IMG/VR virus record: IMGVR_UViG_3300022744_000048
Coordinates: 1 to 42,685 of that record
DNA length: 42,685 nucleotides
Direction: 5' to 3' (one strand)
From: a virus
Positions within the stretch are counted from its first letter, which is position 1, and every line of letters begins with the position of its first letter. Shown here piece by piece: positions 30,437 through 39,041 of this stretch. The notes under the pieces were generated by a model. That model was not told the origin of the DNA. It made no database searches and saw only the letters and a program-made list of their open reading frames with translations. The translations under genes were made by a program, and so were the position numbers.

Positions 30437-31984
30437 ATGCTCGCACGTTTTTTCAATTGGCTATTCGCGCCCGCCCCGGCCCCGGGAGTTGTGGACGTCA
30501 AAGCCTTGCCCGCCCCCGAACGATCCTCATTTTTCACGACCGACCTCGACACCGACACGTTTTTGACGCGCGAGCAACGCCTCGAAAATTTGACGAAACG
30601 CGCGATCCCTAAGACGCTTGAAAAAGCCTTGATCATTGACGACACGACGGGCGAGCGTGTGGCGTTCGCAATGGATGCGAGCAACGGCGAAAACTCGCTC
30701 AAGTCGATATTTAGTTTGAATCAAGTCGGCATCCCTGACGCGCAGGCGAATTGGTACGGATCGCAAGGCTTTATCGGATATCAACTTTGCGCGTTGCTTG
30801 CGCAAAACTGGCTTATCAACAAAGCGTGTTTAATCCCTGCGCGCGACGCGATCCGCAAGGGCTACGAGTTGACCGCCAACGAAGGCGAGGAAGTACCCGC
30901 GAACATACTCGCCGCAATCAACAAGGCGAACAAGCGGTTCAAGCTAAACAAACACCTCGTCGAGTTCGTGAAAATGGGCCGGGTGTTTGGCATTCGCGTT
31001 GCGTTGTGCGTCGTCGAAAATCCCGATCCTGACTACTACGTGAAACCGTTCAACCCGGATTCGATCACGCCCGGGAGTTACAAGGGCATTTCGCAAATCG
31101 ACCCCTATTGGTGCCTGCCCGAGTTGACCGCGTCGGGTTCGAGCAACCCGGCGGGCCTCGACTTCTACGAGCCGACATACTGGCTAATTAACGGCAAGCG
31201 TTACCACAAGTCACATGTGGTGATCATGCGCGGCCCCGAGGTCGCCGACATTCTGAAACCGTCTTATCTTTACGGCGGGTTAAGTTTGCCCCAAATGATT
31301 TACGAGCGAGTCTATGCGGCCGAGCGCACGGCCAACGAAGCCCCGTTGCTCGCGTTGACCAAACGAACAACCGTGTTTTATACCGACGTTGCGAAGGCCC
31401 TCGCGAATCAAGCGTCGTTCGAAAATAAACTCGCTCGCTGGATTGGTTGGCGCGATAACCAAGGGGTGAAAGTTGCCGACAAACAAGACGACCAAATCGA
31501 GCAACACGACACGAGCCTGACCGACCTCGACGCCGTGATCATGACGCAATACCAAATCGTTGCGGCCGCAGCTAACATGCCTGCAACGAAGTTACTAGGC
31601 ACCACGCCGAAGGGCTTCAACGCCTCGGGCACGTATGAGGAAGATAGCTACCACGAGGAACTAGAGTCGATCCAAGTGAACGACATGGAACCTTTGATTG
31701 ACCGGCATATCGTGTGTCTCATTCGTTCGGAAATTGCGCCGCGTTTTGCCGTGGCACCCTTTGCGCTCGATTGCACATGGAAACCGCTCGACACCCTATC
31801 GAGCAAAGAGGCCGCCGAGGTGAACAAGATCAAAGCCGAAACCGACAAAATTCTCGCCGTCGACATTGGGGCGATTGACGGTTTCGACGTGCGCAATCGC
31901 ATTGCAGCCGACGAGGCGAGCGGGCACAATGGTTTAGCAACAAGCGACGACAATGAAGAAACTAAAACTAACGGCGAAGCGTGA
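30437..31984 (+). CDS. Portal protein (DUF1073 family)
   Basis: Encodes 515 aa from ATG 30437 (GAGG at 30425-30428). An in-frame ATG at 30377 would lie inside the terminase. Typical DUF1073 features: [20 protein letters not shown] (residues about 130-150), [10 protein letters not shown], and [20 protein letters not shown] near residue 395, then a helical C terminus. Twelve copies form the portal vertex for DNA entry. Overlaps the next gene by 32 bp. Confidence 0.92.
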   Translation: MLARFFNWLFAPAPAPGVVDVKALPAPERSSFFTTDLDTDTFLTREQRLENLTKRAIPKTLEKALIIDDTTGERVAFAMDASNGENSLKSIFSLNQVGIPDAQANWYGSQGFIGYQLCALLAQNWLINKACLIPARDAIRKGYELTANEGEEVPANILAAINKANKRFKLNKHLVEFVKMGRVFGIRVALCVVENPDPDYYVKPFNPDSITPGSYKGISQIDPYWCLPELTASGSSNPAGLDFYEPTYWLINGKRYHKSHVVIMRGPEVADILKPSYLYGGLSLPQMIYERVYAAERTANEAPLLALTKRTTVFYTDVAKALANQASFENKLARWIGWRDNQGVKVADKQDDQIEQHDTSLTDLDAVIMTQYQIVAAAANMPATKLLGTTPKGFNASGTYEEDSYHEELESIQVNDMEPLIDRHIVCLIRSEIAPRFAVAPFALDCTWKPLDTLSSKEAAEVNKIKAETDKILAVDIGAIDGFDVRNRIAADEASGHNGLATSDDNEETKTNGEA

Positions 31985-32813
31985 AGCGTGGGCGGCGGCC
32001 CGGTCGACTCCGACGACGTTCAAGGGTGAACCGCTCCAACATAACGCCGCCGTGTCGGTGCGCTATGTCAACGCCTTGTCGGCGCTAACTGCACAAATGA
32101 CGGCGCAAGTAAAACGCGACGTTGTGAAGCTATTCAAGACCGACGCGGCGGCCGCTCACTTCGCGACCGACGCCACAATCGCGAGTCAATCGCGCATTCT
32201 GCTTTCGTCGTTGTCGTCACGCTTCGAGGCCCTATTCGCTAAAAAAGCCCGACCGCTCGCCGAGGGCATGATTAATGCGGCCGAAAAATCCGGGCGTGCC
32301 TCGTTGCATTCGAGTTTGCAAAAGCTATCGGGCGGCATGAGTCTAAAAACGAGCGTGTCGAACCCGGTGTTGCAAAACATTTACAAAGCGAGCGTCGTCG
32401 AAAACGTCGGGTTGATCAAATCAATCGCGTCGGAATACTTGAGGCAAGTCGAGGGGGCGGTGATGCGCTCGATTACCGCGGGGAACGGTTTACAAGACTT
32501 AATCCCGGCGTTAGAAAAATTCGAAGGGGTGACGCACCGCCGCGCGAAAAACATTGCCCTCGACCAAACGCGCAAGGTTTACAACTCAATCAACCGGGGC
32601 CGAATGGAAGCAATCGGGGTGCGTCAGTTTATGTGGCACCATTCGGGCGGGGGCGCGCATCCTCGCGAGGATCATCAGGAAATGGACGGGGAAGTTTATT
32701 CGTTCGATAATCTCCCGGTGATCGACCAACGCACGGGCGAGCGTGGTATTCCGGGGCAAGCTCCCAACTGCAAATGCACAATGTCGCCGGTTTTTCAATT
32801 TGACAAGGAATAA
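31953..32813 (+). CDS. Phage head morphogenesis protein (Mu gpF/SPP1 gp7-like)
   Basis: Encodes 286 aa. The C-terminal domain shows the Mu F-like pattern: [54 protein letters not shown], and [10 protein letters not shown] at the end. These minor head proteins sit by the portal and may be ejected with DNA. The start lies 32 bp inside the portal gene end. No toxin domain is visible behind the Mu F module. Confidence 0.88.
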   Translation: MKKLKLTAKREAWAAARSTPTTFKGEPLQHNAAVSVRYVNALSALTAQMTAQVKRDVVKLFKTDAAAAHFATDATIASQSRILLSSLSSRFEALFAKKARPLAEGMINAAEKSGRASLHSSLQKLSGGMSLKTSVSNPVLQNIYKASVVENVGLIKSIASEYLRQVEGAVMRSITAGNGLQDLIPALEKFEGVTHRRAKNIALDQTRKVYNSINRGRMEAIGVRQFMWHHSGGGAHPREDHQEMDGEVYSFDNLPVIDQRTGERGIPGQAPNCKCTMSPVFQFDKE

Positions 32814-32818
32814 ACAAC

Positions 32819-33070
32819 ATGGAACGCAGCACAGTTTTAAACGGCGCACCCGAGGCGATTAGCGTCGGCGCGTTGGCGAGCGACAACGCGATTATTTTCC
32901 CCGACGACTTAGCGCAGGCTATGGGCTACGATGGAGCGGGCAACTTGACGACAATCACCGTCGTCGTTCCCCCTACCCCGGGCACGTCTTACGGCGGCGG
33001 GACATATGTTCAAACCCTGACATATACGTCAGGCCGATTAACCAACGTATCACGATGGGTGAAGCAATGA
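32819..33070 (+). CDS. Hypothetical protein in head region (83 aa)
   Basis: Encodes 83 aa, beta-rich (NLTTITVVVPPTPGTSYGGG, then TYVQTLTYTSGRLTNVSRWV). A small protein of this type, with a TYVQTLTYTSGRLTNVS-like end, often stands before or inside fibre or head-decoration operons. Its stop overlaps the start of the deacetylase gene (ATGA). It may form part of the same structure as the deacetylase-bearing protein, but that is inferred only from coupling. Confidence 0.6.
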   Translation: MERSTVLNGAPEAISVGALASDNAIIFPDDLAQAMGYDGAGNLTTITVVVPPTPGTSYGGGTYVQTLTYTSGRLTNVSRWVKQ

Positions 33071-35148
33071 GTTTTCTAGTTGAATTTCGCAAAGCCCTTG
33101 CAGTTTTTAAAGTTGCAACTTTAAAAACCGATCCCCTCACCGGGGGGCTAACTGGCATTCAAGCGCCCGATGGGAGCGTTCTTCCTAGCGCAACCGGAAC
33201 ACCGCTCGGCAAATACCTCGGCCAGATTTCCGGAAAACAGGGTGCGGCGTCTCGGACGTATCGAGGCGCATTTGGCCGCAAGGTAGCTAGCTGGTCGAGC
33301 GCATTGCAAAACCAAGCTGGTACTGTTGCGCTGGTTTCCGGCGATTTGCCGCCTTTGGCTGACAACGCCACCCAAGTTTTGCAACTCACTCAAAACGTAA
33401 CGGCGTCGTTTGGGCAGCAAAATCCGCTTGACGCAGGGCAAGCGTATTTGCCGGTGAGTGCAACAGTCGCGCCCAACATGGGCGTTTGGGTGAAGAACCA
33501 AGGCACCCGCACGCTGAACTTTGAACTGCGTGTTTTTAACGCTGCCGCAAACCGCACGCTGACATGGAACGGGGCGATTGAGCCAACGAACCAATGGCAG
33601 TTCATGACATTTTCCGCCTCGCAAGCGGTGGCAGGGGGTGGCTGGGTTTTCGGAACAGATGTGATTGCGTATGTTCGAATCACTCAGAAAGACAACGGCC
33701 CCGCTGGGGCATGGCAGGCTGGCGAATATTTGAAGTTCGGCAACGTCTACGCTGATGTGAAGGCCCGACCCCGATTTTTGATAGGCTTCGACGATGGTTA
33801 TGCCAATGTGGTAACTCCAAACAACACCGCGCTGGTGTCTGGTGCCGCTGCGGTGACAAACACTGCGGCCAACGTACTGAATACAGGTGCGCCACACAAT
33901 TTGACGATTGGCGCACCTATCCGGTTCACCGACACTGCGCCCACATCGTTGACAGTTGGCACAACGTATTACGTCCAGACTGTTCCTTCGAACACCTCGT
34001 TTACGCTGGCAACCGACCAGTTTACGCTGCAAACAACTGCCACAACAACGGGCTTCGCGGGCACAGCCAACTGGCAATATGCAGGCTCTCAAGGTCGCAG
34101 CGGTCAGCAGATCGTTGAGGAATACGGCTTCCGTGGCACGCTGTTCATCGTCCCCGGCTGGCTGGGTTCGTCTGGCAAGTATGGATACGGAAGCACGCCA
34201 TCTGCGTTCATGAGTGCTGCGGACGTGCAGGCTATCTATGCTGCCGGATGGTCTGTGGGTAGTCACTCCAATAGTCACCCGAGCAACAACGAGAACGCCG
34301 GATTGAGGCTGCTGGGGCCTTACGGCTATTTCTTGAGCAATACGGTTGACAACCTGCCTGCGTCGTATGTGTCCGCGTGGGGATTGGGTGCAAGCAATCG
34401 ACGCCGGATTACCGCTGGCACACTGGCTTCTCCTTCTGTGTTCACTGCAGAAAATCCCCACCAGTTCCTGATCAACCAGCCGATTGTGTTCACTGACGTG
34501 GCTCCTACCGGGTGCACGCTGGGAGTGACGTATTACGTGGCATCGGTTCCCAGCAGCACAACTTTCACGCTGTCCACAGATCAGGGTTCGTTCACCAATA
34601 AAGTGAACAACACGACTGGTGCATGGGCAGGCCTTGCAAACTACCGGCACCCCGGCTCCAGCAACGACAGCAGCGCTATCTATGCGGATATTGCTGCAGG
34701 CATCGCCGGGGTGAAGGCGTTGAGCATCCCTACTGGAGCCAAGTTCTTTGCTCTCCCCCAAGGTGGCGCAGACGTTTACGTGAAAGCCGCTTGCATTCAG
34801 GCTGCGCTTGTGTGGATTCGGGGTATCGGCAGCACTGCGCACACGATCAACGTGGGACTTCCCTCTGGCGGAGGGCTTGCGGGGATGGCTGATTACAGTG
34901 GAGGCTGGCTGGCACAACAAGATGCTGTGCAGACAGACGGTGCGGGCTCGGTGCCGTTCTCCACCATCAAAACATACATTGACGAGACGGTGACGATGGG
35001 TGCTTGCGGGTGCAGCTATCACCACAGCACTGGCTTCACAACGATTGCCAACCTTGACCAGATGTGCGCCTACCTGCGTACCAAGGTCGATGCAAACCAG
35101 CTTGACGTACTGACGTGTGACGAGCTGGCGGCACTTGTAGGGTTCTAA
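33067..35148 (+). CDS. Polysaccharide deacetylase (NodB-like) structural or cargo protein
   Basis: Encodes 693 aa from ATG 33067 (ATGA overlap); ATG 33055 is less likely. An N-terminal beta-rich region (1-230) resembles a carbohydrate-binding or virion-attachment domain. NodB motifs follow: FDDG (D242, D243), SHSNSH (H400, H404), FALPQGG and CGCSYHH (H652/H653). Two homologous about 70-residue inserts (PHNLTIGAPIRFTDTAPT and PHQFLINQPIVFTDVAPT) interrupt the domain. Codon use differs from the phage, with Gln CAG and Leu CTG frequent. It would deacetylate surface polysaccharide, perhaps as a virion-borne depolymerase-like enzyme. Confidence 0.85.
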   Translation: MSFLVEFRKALAVFKVATLKTDPLTGGLTGIQAPDGSVLPSATGTPLGKYLGQISGKQGAASRTYRGAFGRKVASWSSALQNQAGTVALVSGDLPPLADNATQVLQLTQNVTASFGQQNPLDAGQAYLPVSATVAPNMGVWVKNQGTRTLNFELRVFNAAANRTLTWNGAIEPTNQWQFMTFSASQAVAGGGWVFGTDVIAYVRITQKDNGPAGAWQAGEYLKFGNVYADVKARPRFLIGFDDGYANVVTPNNTALVSGAAAVTNTAANVLNTGAPHNLTIGAPIRFTDTAPTSLTVGTTYYVQTVPSNTSFTLATDQFTLQTTATTTGFAGTANWQYAGSQGRSGQQIVEEYGFRGTLFIVPGWLGSSGKYGYGSTPSAFMSAADVQAIYAAGWSVGSHSNSHPSNNENAGLRLLGPYGYFLSNTVDNLPASYVSAWGLGASNRRRITAGTLASPSVFTAENPHQFLINQPIVFTDVAPTGCTLGVTYYVASVPSSTTFTLSTDQGSFTNKVNNTTGAWAGLANYRHPGSSNDSSAIYADIAAGIAGVKALSIPTGAKFFALPQGGADVYVKAACIQAALVWIRGIGSTAHTINVGLPSGGGLAGMADYSGGWLAQQDAVQTDGAGSVPFSTIKTYIDETVTMGACGCSYHHSTGFTTIANLDQMCAYLRTKVDANQLDVLTCDELAALVGF
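33103..33128. repeat. Perfect 26-bp palindrome
   Basis: 13-bp arms meet without spacer at the TTGCAA centre: GTTTTTAAAGTTG and its reverse complement. It encodes VFKVATLK within the start of the deacetylase gene and lies next to the point where base composition and codon use change. Candidate recombination joint, protein-binding site or cruciform. Confidence 0.9.
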
Positions 35149-35179
35149 CTAATCCCCTCAGCACGAAGATTTAAAAACT

Positions 35180-36811
35180 ATGACACTCAAAAAGGGAACG
35201 ACCCCCGACGTAATCGGGGCGAACATCGCCGAGCTAGTCGCCAACGGTCACGCCCCGGCGCAGGCTGCGGCGATTGCTTACAACGCTACCCAATGCGACG
35301 ACCGGGCGGCGGTGATCGCTTACCGTTGCGGCGAATCGGTGTTGCTCGTGTTGCGCGCGTCGACCGCAGGCGATTACCCCCACACATGGGGATTCGTCGG
35401 CGGCACGATTGAACCGGGCGAGACTCCCGAGCAATGCGCCATTCGCGAGAGTCAAGAGGAAATCGGATACACGACCGGCGACCCGCTCGCCGTGTTGGAT
35501 TACTTCGACGGCGTGACGACGTTCGGCGTCAACGTCGCGGCACCCTTCGTGCCCGTCTTGAATGGCGAGCATGTGGGCTACGTGTGGGCACCCTTGCACG
35601 CGTTGCCGCAACCCCTGCACCCCGGCACGGCCGCGACCCTCGCCATGTTGCCTGCGGGCGGCGTGGGTATGGATGCGCGCACCGTTGACGGTAACGGATG
35701 GTTCGAAGTCAAGGCGAACCCGATCAGCAAGGCGGGAATTTTTGAATACTCGGGCCGCCAACTCGGCAAGACCGGCCCCGAGGCCGACAAAATTTTCAAG
35801 GTGCTACGGCCGCCCGAGGAATTGAGCGACCCCGAATGTATCGCGTCATTTAAGTTGATCCCGTGGATCGACAATCATGTGATGCTCGGGCCGACCGCGC
35901 AGGAACTGACCGATAAAGCAATGCCCGCCGAACAAAAAGGGGTTCAAGGTGTTATCGGCGAAAACGTATTTTTTAAAGATGGCACGTTGTTTGCGAATAT
36001 CAAGGCGTTTTCGTCTACACTGGCGCAATTAATCGCGGCCGGTAAACGAGAGTTGTCGGCGGGTTATCGGTGTATTTACGACTTTACGGCGGGCGTGTGG
36101 AACGGCCAAAGTTATGACGTGGTGCAACGGAAAATCAGGGGCAATCATCTTGCCCTTGTTAATGAGGGGCGCATGGGGCCGGACGTGGCCGTTATGGATC
36201 GCCTGACTTTTTCATTCGACGCTAAGGAGCTAAATCAAATGGCTGACGAACAAAAGACCGAAGGCGGCGGCGGGGGCGCGGGTGATATGACCCTCGCCGA
36301 AGTGATCGCCGTCGTTTCCCAACTCGCCCCGCAAGTTGCAAAACTGACCGAGGCATTCGCGGGCATGGGTGGCAAACCCGCCGAATCCGCGATTGAAACC
36401 GACAAGGCGTTGCCCGCCGAGGCCGGTGCAGGCGCGACACAAAACGCAGGCGAGGGAACCCCCGCAGGCGCGGCGACTGACGCCGACAAGATGGCACCCG
36501 CCGCAATGGACGAGGCCGCATTCGAACGCAAGTTTGTTGCCCGCATCGCCCGCCGCGATCAACTCGCCCGCCAAATTTCCGCGCACGTCGGCACGTTCGA
36601 CCACGCTGAAAAGACCCTCGACGAAGTCGTCGCGTATGGGCTTGATAAGCTCGGCGTGAAGGCCGACAAGGGTCACGAGGTCGCCGCCCTCGAAGGTTTC
36701 TTGCAAGCCAAAACGGCAAAACTTCCCGCCGCGACCGTGACGGGTATGGACGCCAAAGGCAACAAGGCCGAAGGCGATTTTGTAACCCGTCATTTGACAA
36801 AAGGGGAATAA
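35180..36811 (+). CDS. Nudix hydrolase - prohead protease - scaffold fusion (DUF2213)
   Basis: Encodes 543 aa. Residues 1-35 are a small helical module (TPDVIGANIAELVANGHAPA). Residues 40-150 are a Nudix domain with a perfect box G75-x5-E81-x7-R89-E90-x2-E93-E94-x-G96. Residues about 165-350 are DUF2213-like prohead protease (GIFEYSGRQLG, IPWIDNHVMLG, LSAGYRCIYDF). The last 190 residues (Ala/Gly-rich, helical) are scaffold and can be made separately from ATG 36239. The protease cuts scaffold and capsid proteins during maturation. The Nudix part may hydrolyse a nucleotide, or may now only be structural. Confidence 0.85.
   Translation: MTLKKGTTPDVIGANIAELVANGHAPAQAAAIAYNATQCDDRAAVIAYRCGESVLLVLRASTAGDYPHTWGFVGGTIEPGETPEQCAIRESQEEIGYTTGDPLAVLDYFDGVTTFGVNVAAPFVPVLNGEHVGYVWAPLHALPQPLHPGTAATLAMLPAGGVGMDARTVDGNGWFEVKANPISKAGIFEYSGRQLGKTGPEADKIFKVLRPPEELSDPECIASFKLIPWIDNHVMLGPTAQELTDKAMPAEQKGVQGVIGENVFFKDGTLFANIKAFSSTLAQLIAAGKRELSAGYRCIYDFTAGVWNGQSYDVVQRKIRGNHLALVNEGRMGPDVAVMDRLTFSFDAKELNQMADEQKTEGGGGGAGDMTLAEVIAVVSQLAPQVAKLTEAFAGMGGKPAESAIETDKALPAEAGAGATQNAGEGTPAGAATDADKMAPAAMDEAAFERKFVARIARRDQLARQISAHVGTFDHAEKTLDEVVAYGLDKLGVKADKGHEVAALEGFLQAKTAKLPAATVTGMDAKGNKAEGDFVTRHLTKGE
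36239..36811 (+). CDS. Internal in-frame start: scaffold protein
   Basis: ATG 36239 lies in frame with the protease gene and is preceded by a perfect AAGGAG (36224-36229) at 9-nt spacing, the best ribosome site in the region. It would give a 190-aa protein, MADEQKTEGGGGG... with helical EVIAVVSQLAPQVAKLTEAF and a charged C-terminal domain. This is the arrangement of lambda C/Nu3 and many DUF2213-type phages, where scaffold alone is made in excess over protease. Confidence 0.75.
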   Translation: MADEQKTEGGGGGAGDMTLAEVIAVVSQLAPQVAKLTEAFAGMGGKPAESAIETDKALPAEAGAGATQNAGEGTPAGAATDADKMAPAAMDEAAFERKFVARIARRDQLARQISAHVGTFDHAEKTLDEVVAYGLDKLGVKADKGHEVAALEGFLQAKTAKLPAATVTGMDAKGNKAEGDFVTRHLTKGE

Positions 36812-36814
36812 ATC

Positions 36815-37297
36815 ATGACTCTGCAATCCACCGTTGCACTGAACCAAGGTTTCGGCCTTGTCGGTGAACTCGTTTTTGAAGGCCCGTTGCGTGCGCAACC
36901 CGGCGTCGTCAAAGGCACCGCCGCGAACATCGTGGTCGGTCGTGCTTTCACGATTGACACCGCCGACGGCCAATTTCAACCCGGCGGCACCGGCGTTTAT
37001 GGCGGCATTCTGAGCAATCCGAAGGCCCTCCAATCCGTCGGCACCGCAGGCGGCGGCCCATTGGCTCCGACCCTGACCGTACCCGCAGGCACCGTGGGCG
37101 AGTTCGTCACGACCGGCGAAATCCTCGTTCAAATGAACGGCGCTGCACAAATCGGGCAAGGCGTCTACTTCGTGCAAGCTACCGGCGAACTCGGTGCAGG
37201 CAACGCGGCGGGCGGTCAAACCCAAATCGCAGGCGCGCAAGTTGTGCGCTATGCCAACGCCGCCGCCGGTTTGGTCGTGATCAGCTTGAACCAATAA
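36815..37297 (+). CDS. Head decoration/cement protein
   Basis: Encodes 160 aa. It lies between the scaffold and the major capsid gene, the usual place of a cement protein. The composition is Gly/Ala/Val-rich with many beta strands (GELVFEGPLRAQPGVVKGTA, then VGRAFTIDTADGQFQPGG). It resembles structural cement proteins that stabilise the capsid at three-fold sites. Codon use here is biased like the capsid gene, as expected for high expression. Confidence 0.75.
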   Translation: MTLQSTVALNQGFGLVGELVFEGPLRAQPGVVKGTAANIVVGRAFTIDTADGQFQPGGTGVYGGILSNPKALQSVGTAGGGPLAPTLTVPAGTVGEFVTTGEILVQMNGAAQIGQGVYFVQATGELGAGNAAGGQTQIAGAQVVRYANAAAGLVVISLNQ

Positions 37298-37313
37298 CAA
37301 GGAGTTACCCAAA

Positions 37314-38447
37314 ATGGCAAAACAAGCAACTCAAGTGCATAGCCACGTATTCGGCCGCGATGTTCGCGCGCTCGAAATGGCTGCGCAAGACTGCGCCGAG
37401 TTTGGCGCGTTGTCCCGTGTCGGCATTAACTTGTCGGCCGGTTTCGTGCAAGACCAAATCGCGCACATGCTTTCGGGAACCGACGCCGTCGCAATGGACG
37501 ACAACCAAGGCTTGATCACCTCGGCGAGCATTTCCAACCCAGTGCAGTTCCTGCAATCGTGGCTCCCGGGCTTCGTGCGCGTGATCACTGCGGCCCGCAA
37601 AATCGACGAAATCGTCGGCATTACGACCGTTGGCAAGTGGGACGACGAGGAAATCATTCAGGGTGTTCTCGAACCTTTGGGCGAGGCCGCACTCTACGGC
37701 GACTATACGAACGTGCCGTTGTCCTCTTGGAACCTGAATTTCGAACGTCGCACCGTGCTGCGTTTCGAAAAGGGTATCAAGGTCGGCATTTTGGAAGATG
37801 CACGAAGCGCCCGGGTTCGCGTCAACAACGCGGCCGAAAAGCGTAGCTCTGCGGCCCTGAGTCTCGACATTGTTCGCAACCGCATCGGCTTCTATGGCTA
37901 CAACGGCGGCGCAAACCGGACTTATGGTTTCTTGAACGATCCGAGTTTGCCCGCGTACATCACGGCGGCCGCGACCGGTTCGGGTTCCTCGACCTTGTGG
38001 GCGAATAAGTCGTTCCTGAACATCACCGCCGATTTGCGCGGCATGTTCGCACGACTGCGCAACGCTTCGCAAGACCAAATCGACCCGACCAACACCCCGA
38101 CCACGCTCACACTGCCGACGAACTCCGTCGACTATCTGACCGTGACGAGCGATTTCGGCGTCAGTGTTGCCCAATGGCTGCGCGAGACTTATCCGAAATG
38201 CCGCGTCGTGTCTGCGCCTGAGTTGAACAACGCCAACGGCGGCGCGAACGTCGCTTATCTGCACGCCGACAAGGTGAACGACGGGGGCAGCGACGGCGGC
38301 GCGACCTTTAAGCAATTGGTGCCCGCGAAGTTTCAAGCGTTGGGCACTGAAAAGCAGGCGAAAGGCTACGTCGAGGATTTCTCGAACGCAACCGCCGGTA
38401 TGTTGGTGACACGCCCGTTCGCGGTGCAACGCCTGACCGGCATCTAA
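37314..38447 (+). CDS. Major capsid protein (DUF2184-like)
   Basis: Encodes 377 aa with a strong ribosome site (AAGGAG before ATG 37314). Typical content for the DUF2184/HK97-fold capsid proteins: SASISNPVQFLQSWLPGFVR, WDDEEIIQGVLEPLGEAALYG, then VPLSSWNLNFERRTVLRFEK and VTSDFGVSVAQWLRETYP. A rho-independent terminator follows at 38469, as often behind the most expressed gene. HK97-fold assembly into the procapsid is inferred. Confidence 0.92.
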   Translation: MAKQATQVHSHVFGRDVRALEMAAQDCAEFGALSRVGINLSAGFVQDQIAHMLSGTDAVAMDDNQGLITSASISNPVQFLQSWLPGFVRVITAARKIDEIVGITTVGKWDDEEIIQGVLEPLGEAALYGDYTNVPLSSWNLNFERRTVLRFEKGIKVGILEDARSARVRVNNAAEKRSSAALSLDIVRNRIGFYGYNGGANRTYGFLNDPSLPAYITAAATGSGSSTLWANKSFLNITADLRGMFARLRNASQDQIDPTNTPTTLTLPTNSVDYLTVTSDFGVSVAQWLRETYPKCRVVSAPELNNANGGANVAYLHADKVNDGGSDGGATFKQLVPAKFQALGTEKQAKGYVEDFSNATAGMLVTRPFAVQRLTGI

Positions 38448-38468
38448 ACGACGCGAGTCGCTAGACCG

Positions 38469-38503
38469 AAAGCCCCCGAGGTTCACGCCCCGGGGGCTTT
38501 TTT
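38469..38503 (+). terminator. Terminator after the major capsid gene
   Basis: A perfect 10-bp stem (AAAGCCCCCG at 38469-38478 with CGGGGGCTTT at 38491-38500), loop of 12 nt, six T ending at 38503. It separates the head genes from the connector/tail genes, so a promoter or readthrough must supply the latter. Confidence 0.92.
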
Positions 38504-38564
38504 ATTGTCGACTTGTGTTATCGTGTCGACTTTCCTCCCCTTAACCCTTTTTGGAGTTTTCACC

Positions 38565-38969
38565 ATGTCGAAACTTTATGTTTTCTCTACCCTCGCGAGC
38601 GACGTCACCTATACCAATCACGCCCCGGGCGGTGCCGACTTGCCGAAGGTGATCGCCGAGGTCAAAATTAAAGGCGGCGCAGGCGTTGCGAATGACCGTT
38701 TCGTGACCCCTCGCGGCGTCGTGACCACGGTCACCGCCGAGGAAGCCGAAGCCTTGCGCTCGAACCCCGTGTTCAATCTGCACGAGGCTAACGGATTCGT
38801 TCAAATTTCCGAAAAATCTGGCGACGCCGACGACGTGGCGGCCGATATGACCGGGCGCGATAACTCGGCCCCTCTCGTGTCTCAAGACTTGCCCGCAGAT
38901 ACCCAACCCGCCAACGGCGAGCAATTGGGCGACCCCGTCGAAGCAACCCCCGCCAAAAAGCGCAAGTAA
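38565..38969 (+). CDS. Hypothetical protein after the capsid gene (134 aa)
   Basis: Encodes 134 aa from ATG 38565 with GGAG upstream (38553-38556). The frame is open to a TTG at 38505 but that extension is in the terminator. The protein has an ordered N terminus (SKLYVFSTLASDVTYTNHAP, then AEVKIKGGAGVANDRFVTPR). Its acidic, Pro-rich tail (about 90-134) ends in KKRK. Small proteins like this are common after the capsid gene in related phages; a head or minor structural role is possible. Confidence 0.7.
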   Translation: MSKLYVFSTLASDVTYTNHAPGGADLPKVIAEVKIKGGAGVANDRFVTPRGVVTTVTAEEAEALRSNPVFNLHEANGFVQISEKSGDADDVAADMTGRDNSAPLVSQDLPADTQPANGEQLGDPVEATPAKKRK

Positions 38970-38990
38970 GCCCCCGGCGTCGCTTCGCAT

Positions 38991-39023
38991 GGGCCGTGGG
39001 TTTGATAGCCCCCGGCCCTTTTT
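38991..39023 (+). terminator. Likely terminator before the head-completion genes
   Basis: GGGCCGTGGG and CCCCCGGCCC pair with one mismatch around an 8-nt loop, then TTTTT. It lies between 38969 and the start at 39042. It may be partial, as downstream genes have no other evident promoter. Confidence 0.7.
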
Positions 39024-39041
39024 ACTTTCAAGGTGCCGACC

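Noticed and set aside
33148-35025. 625-codon open frame on the minus strand opposite the deacetylase gene
   Set aside because: It is a codon-phase shadow of the + strand gene, rich in Arg/Cys/His, with no ribosome site and no recognisable domain; the + strand frame has clear NodB motifs.
33067-35148. Deacetylase gene as part of a transposon or insertion sequence
   Set aside because: No transposase, no terminal inverted repeats flanking both ends, no target duplication; only short 9-bp repeats and one palindrome are seen.
36230-38486. Long minus-strand open frames (36230-37312, 37305-38486) opposite protease and capsid genes
   Set aside because: They are shadows of the highly biased + strand coding frames; the + strand proteins are family-recognisable and have good ribosome sites.
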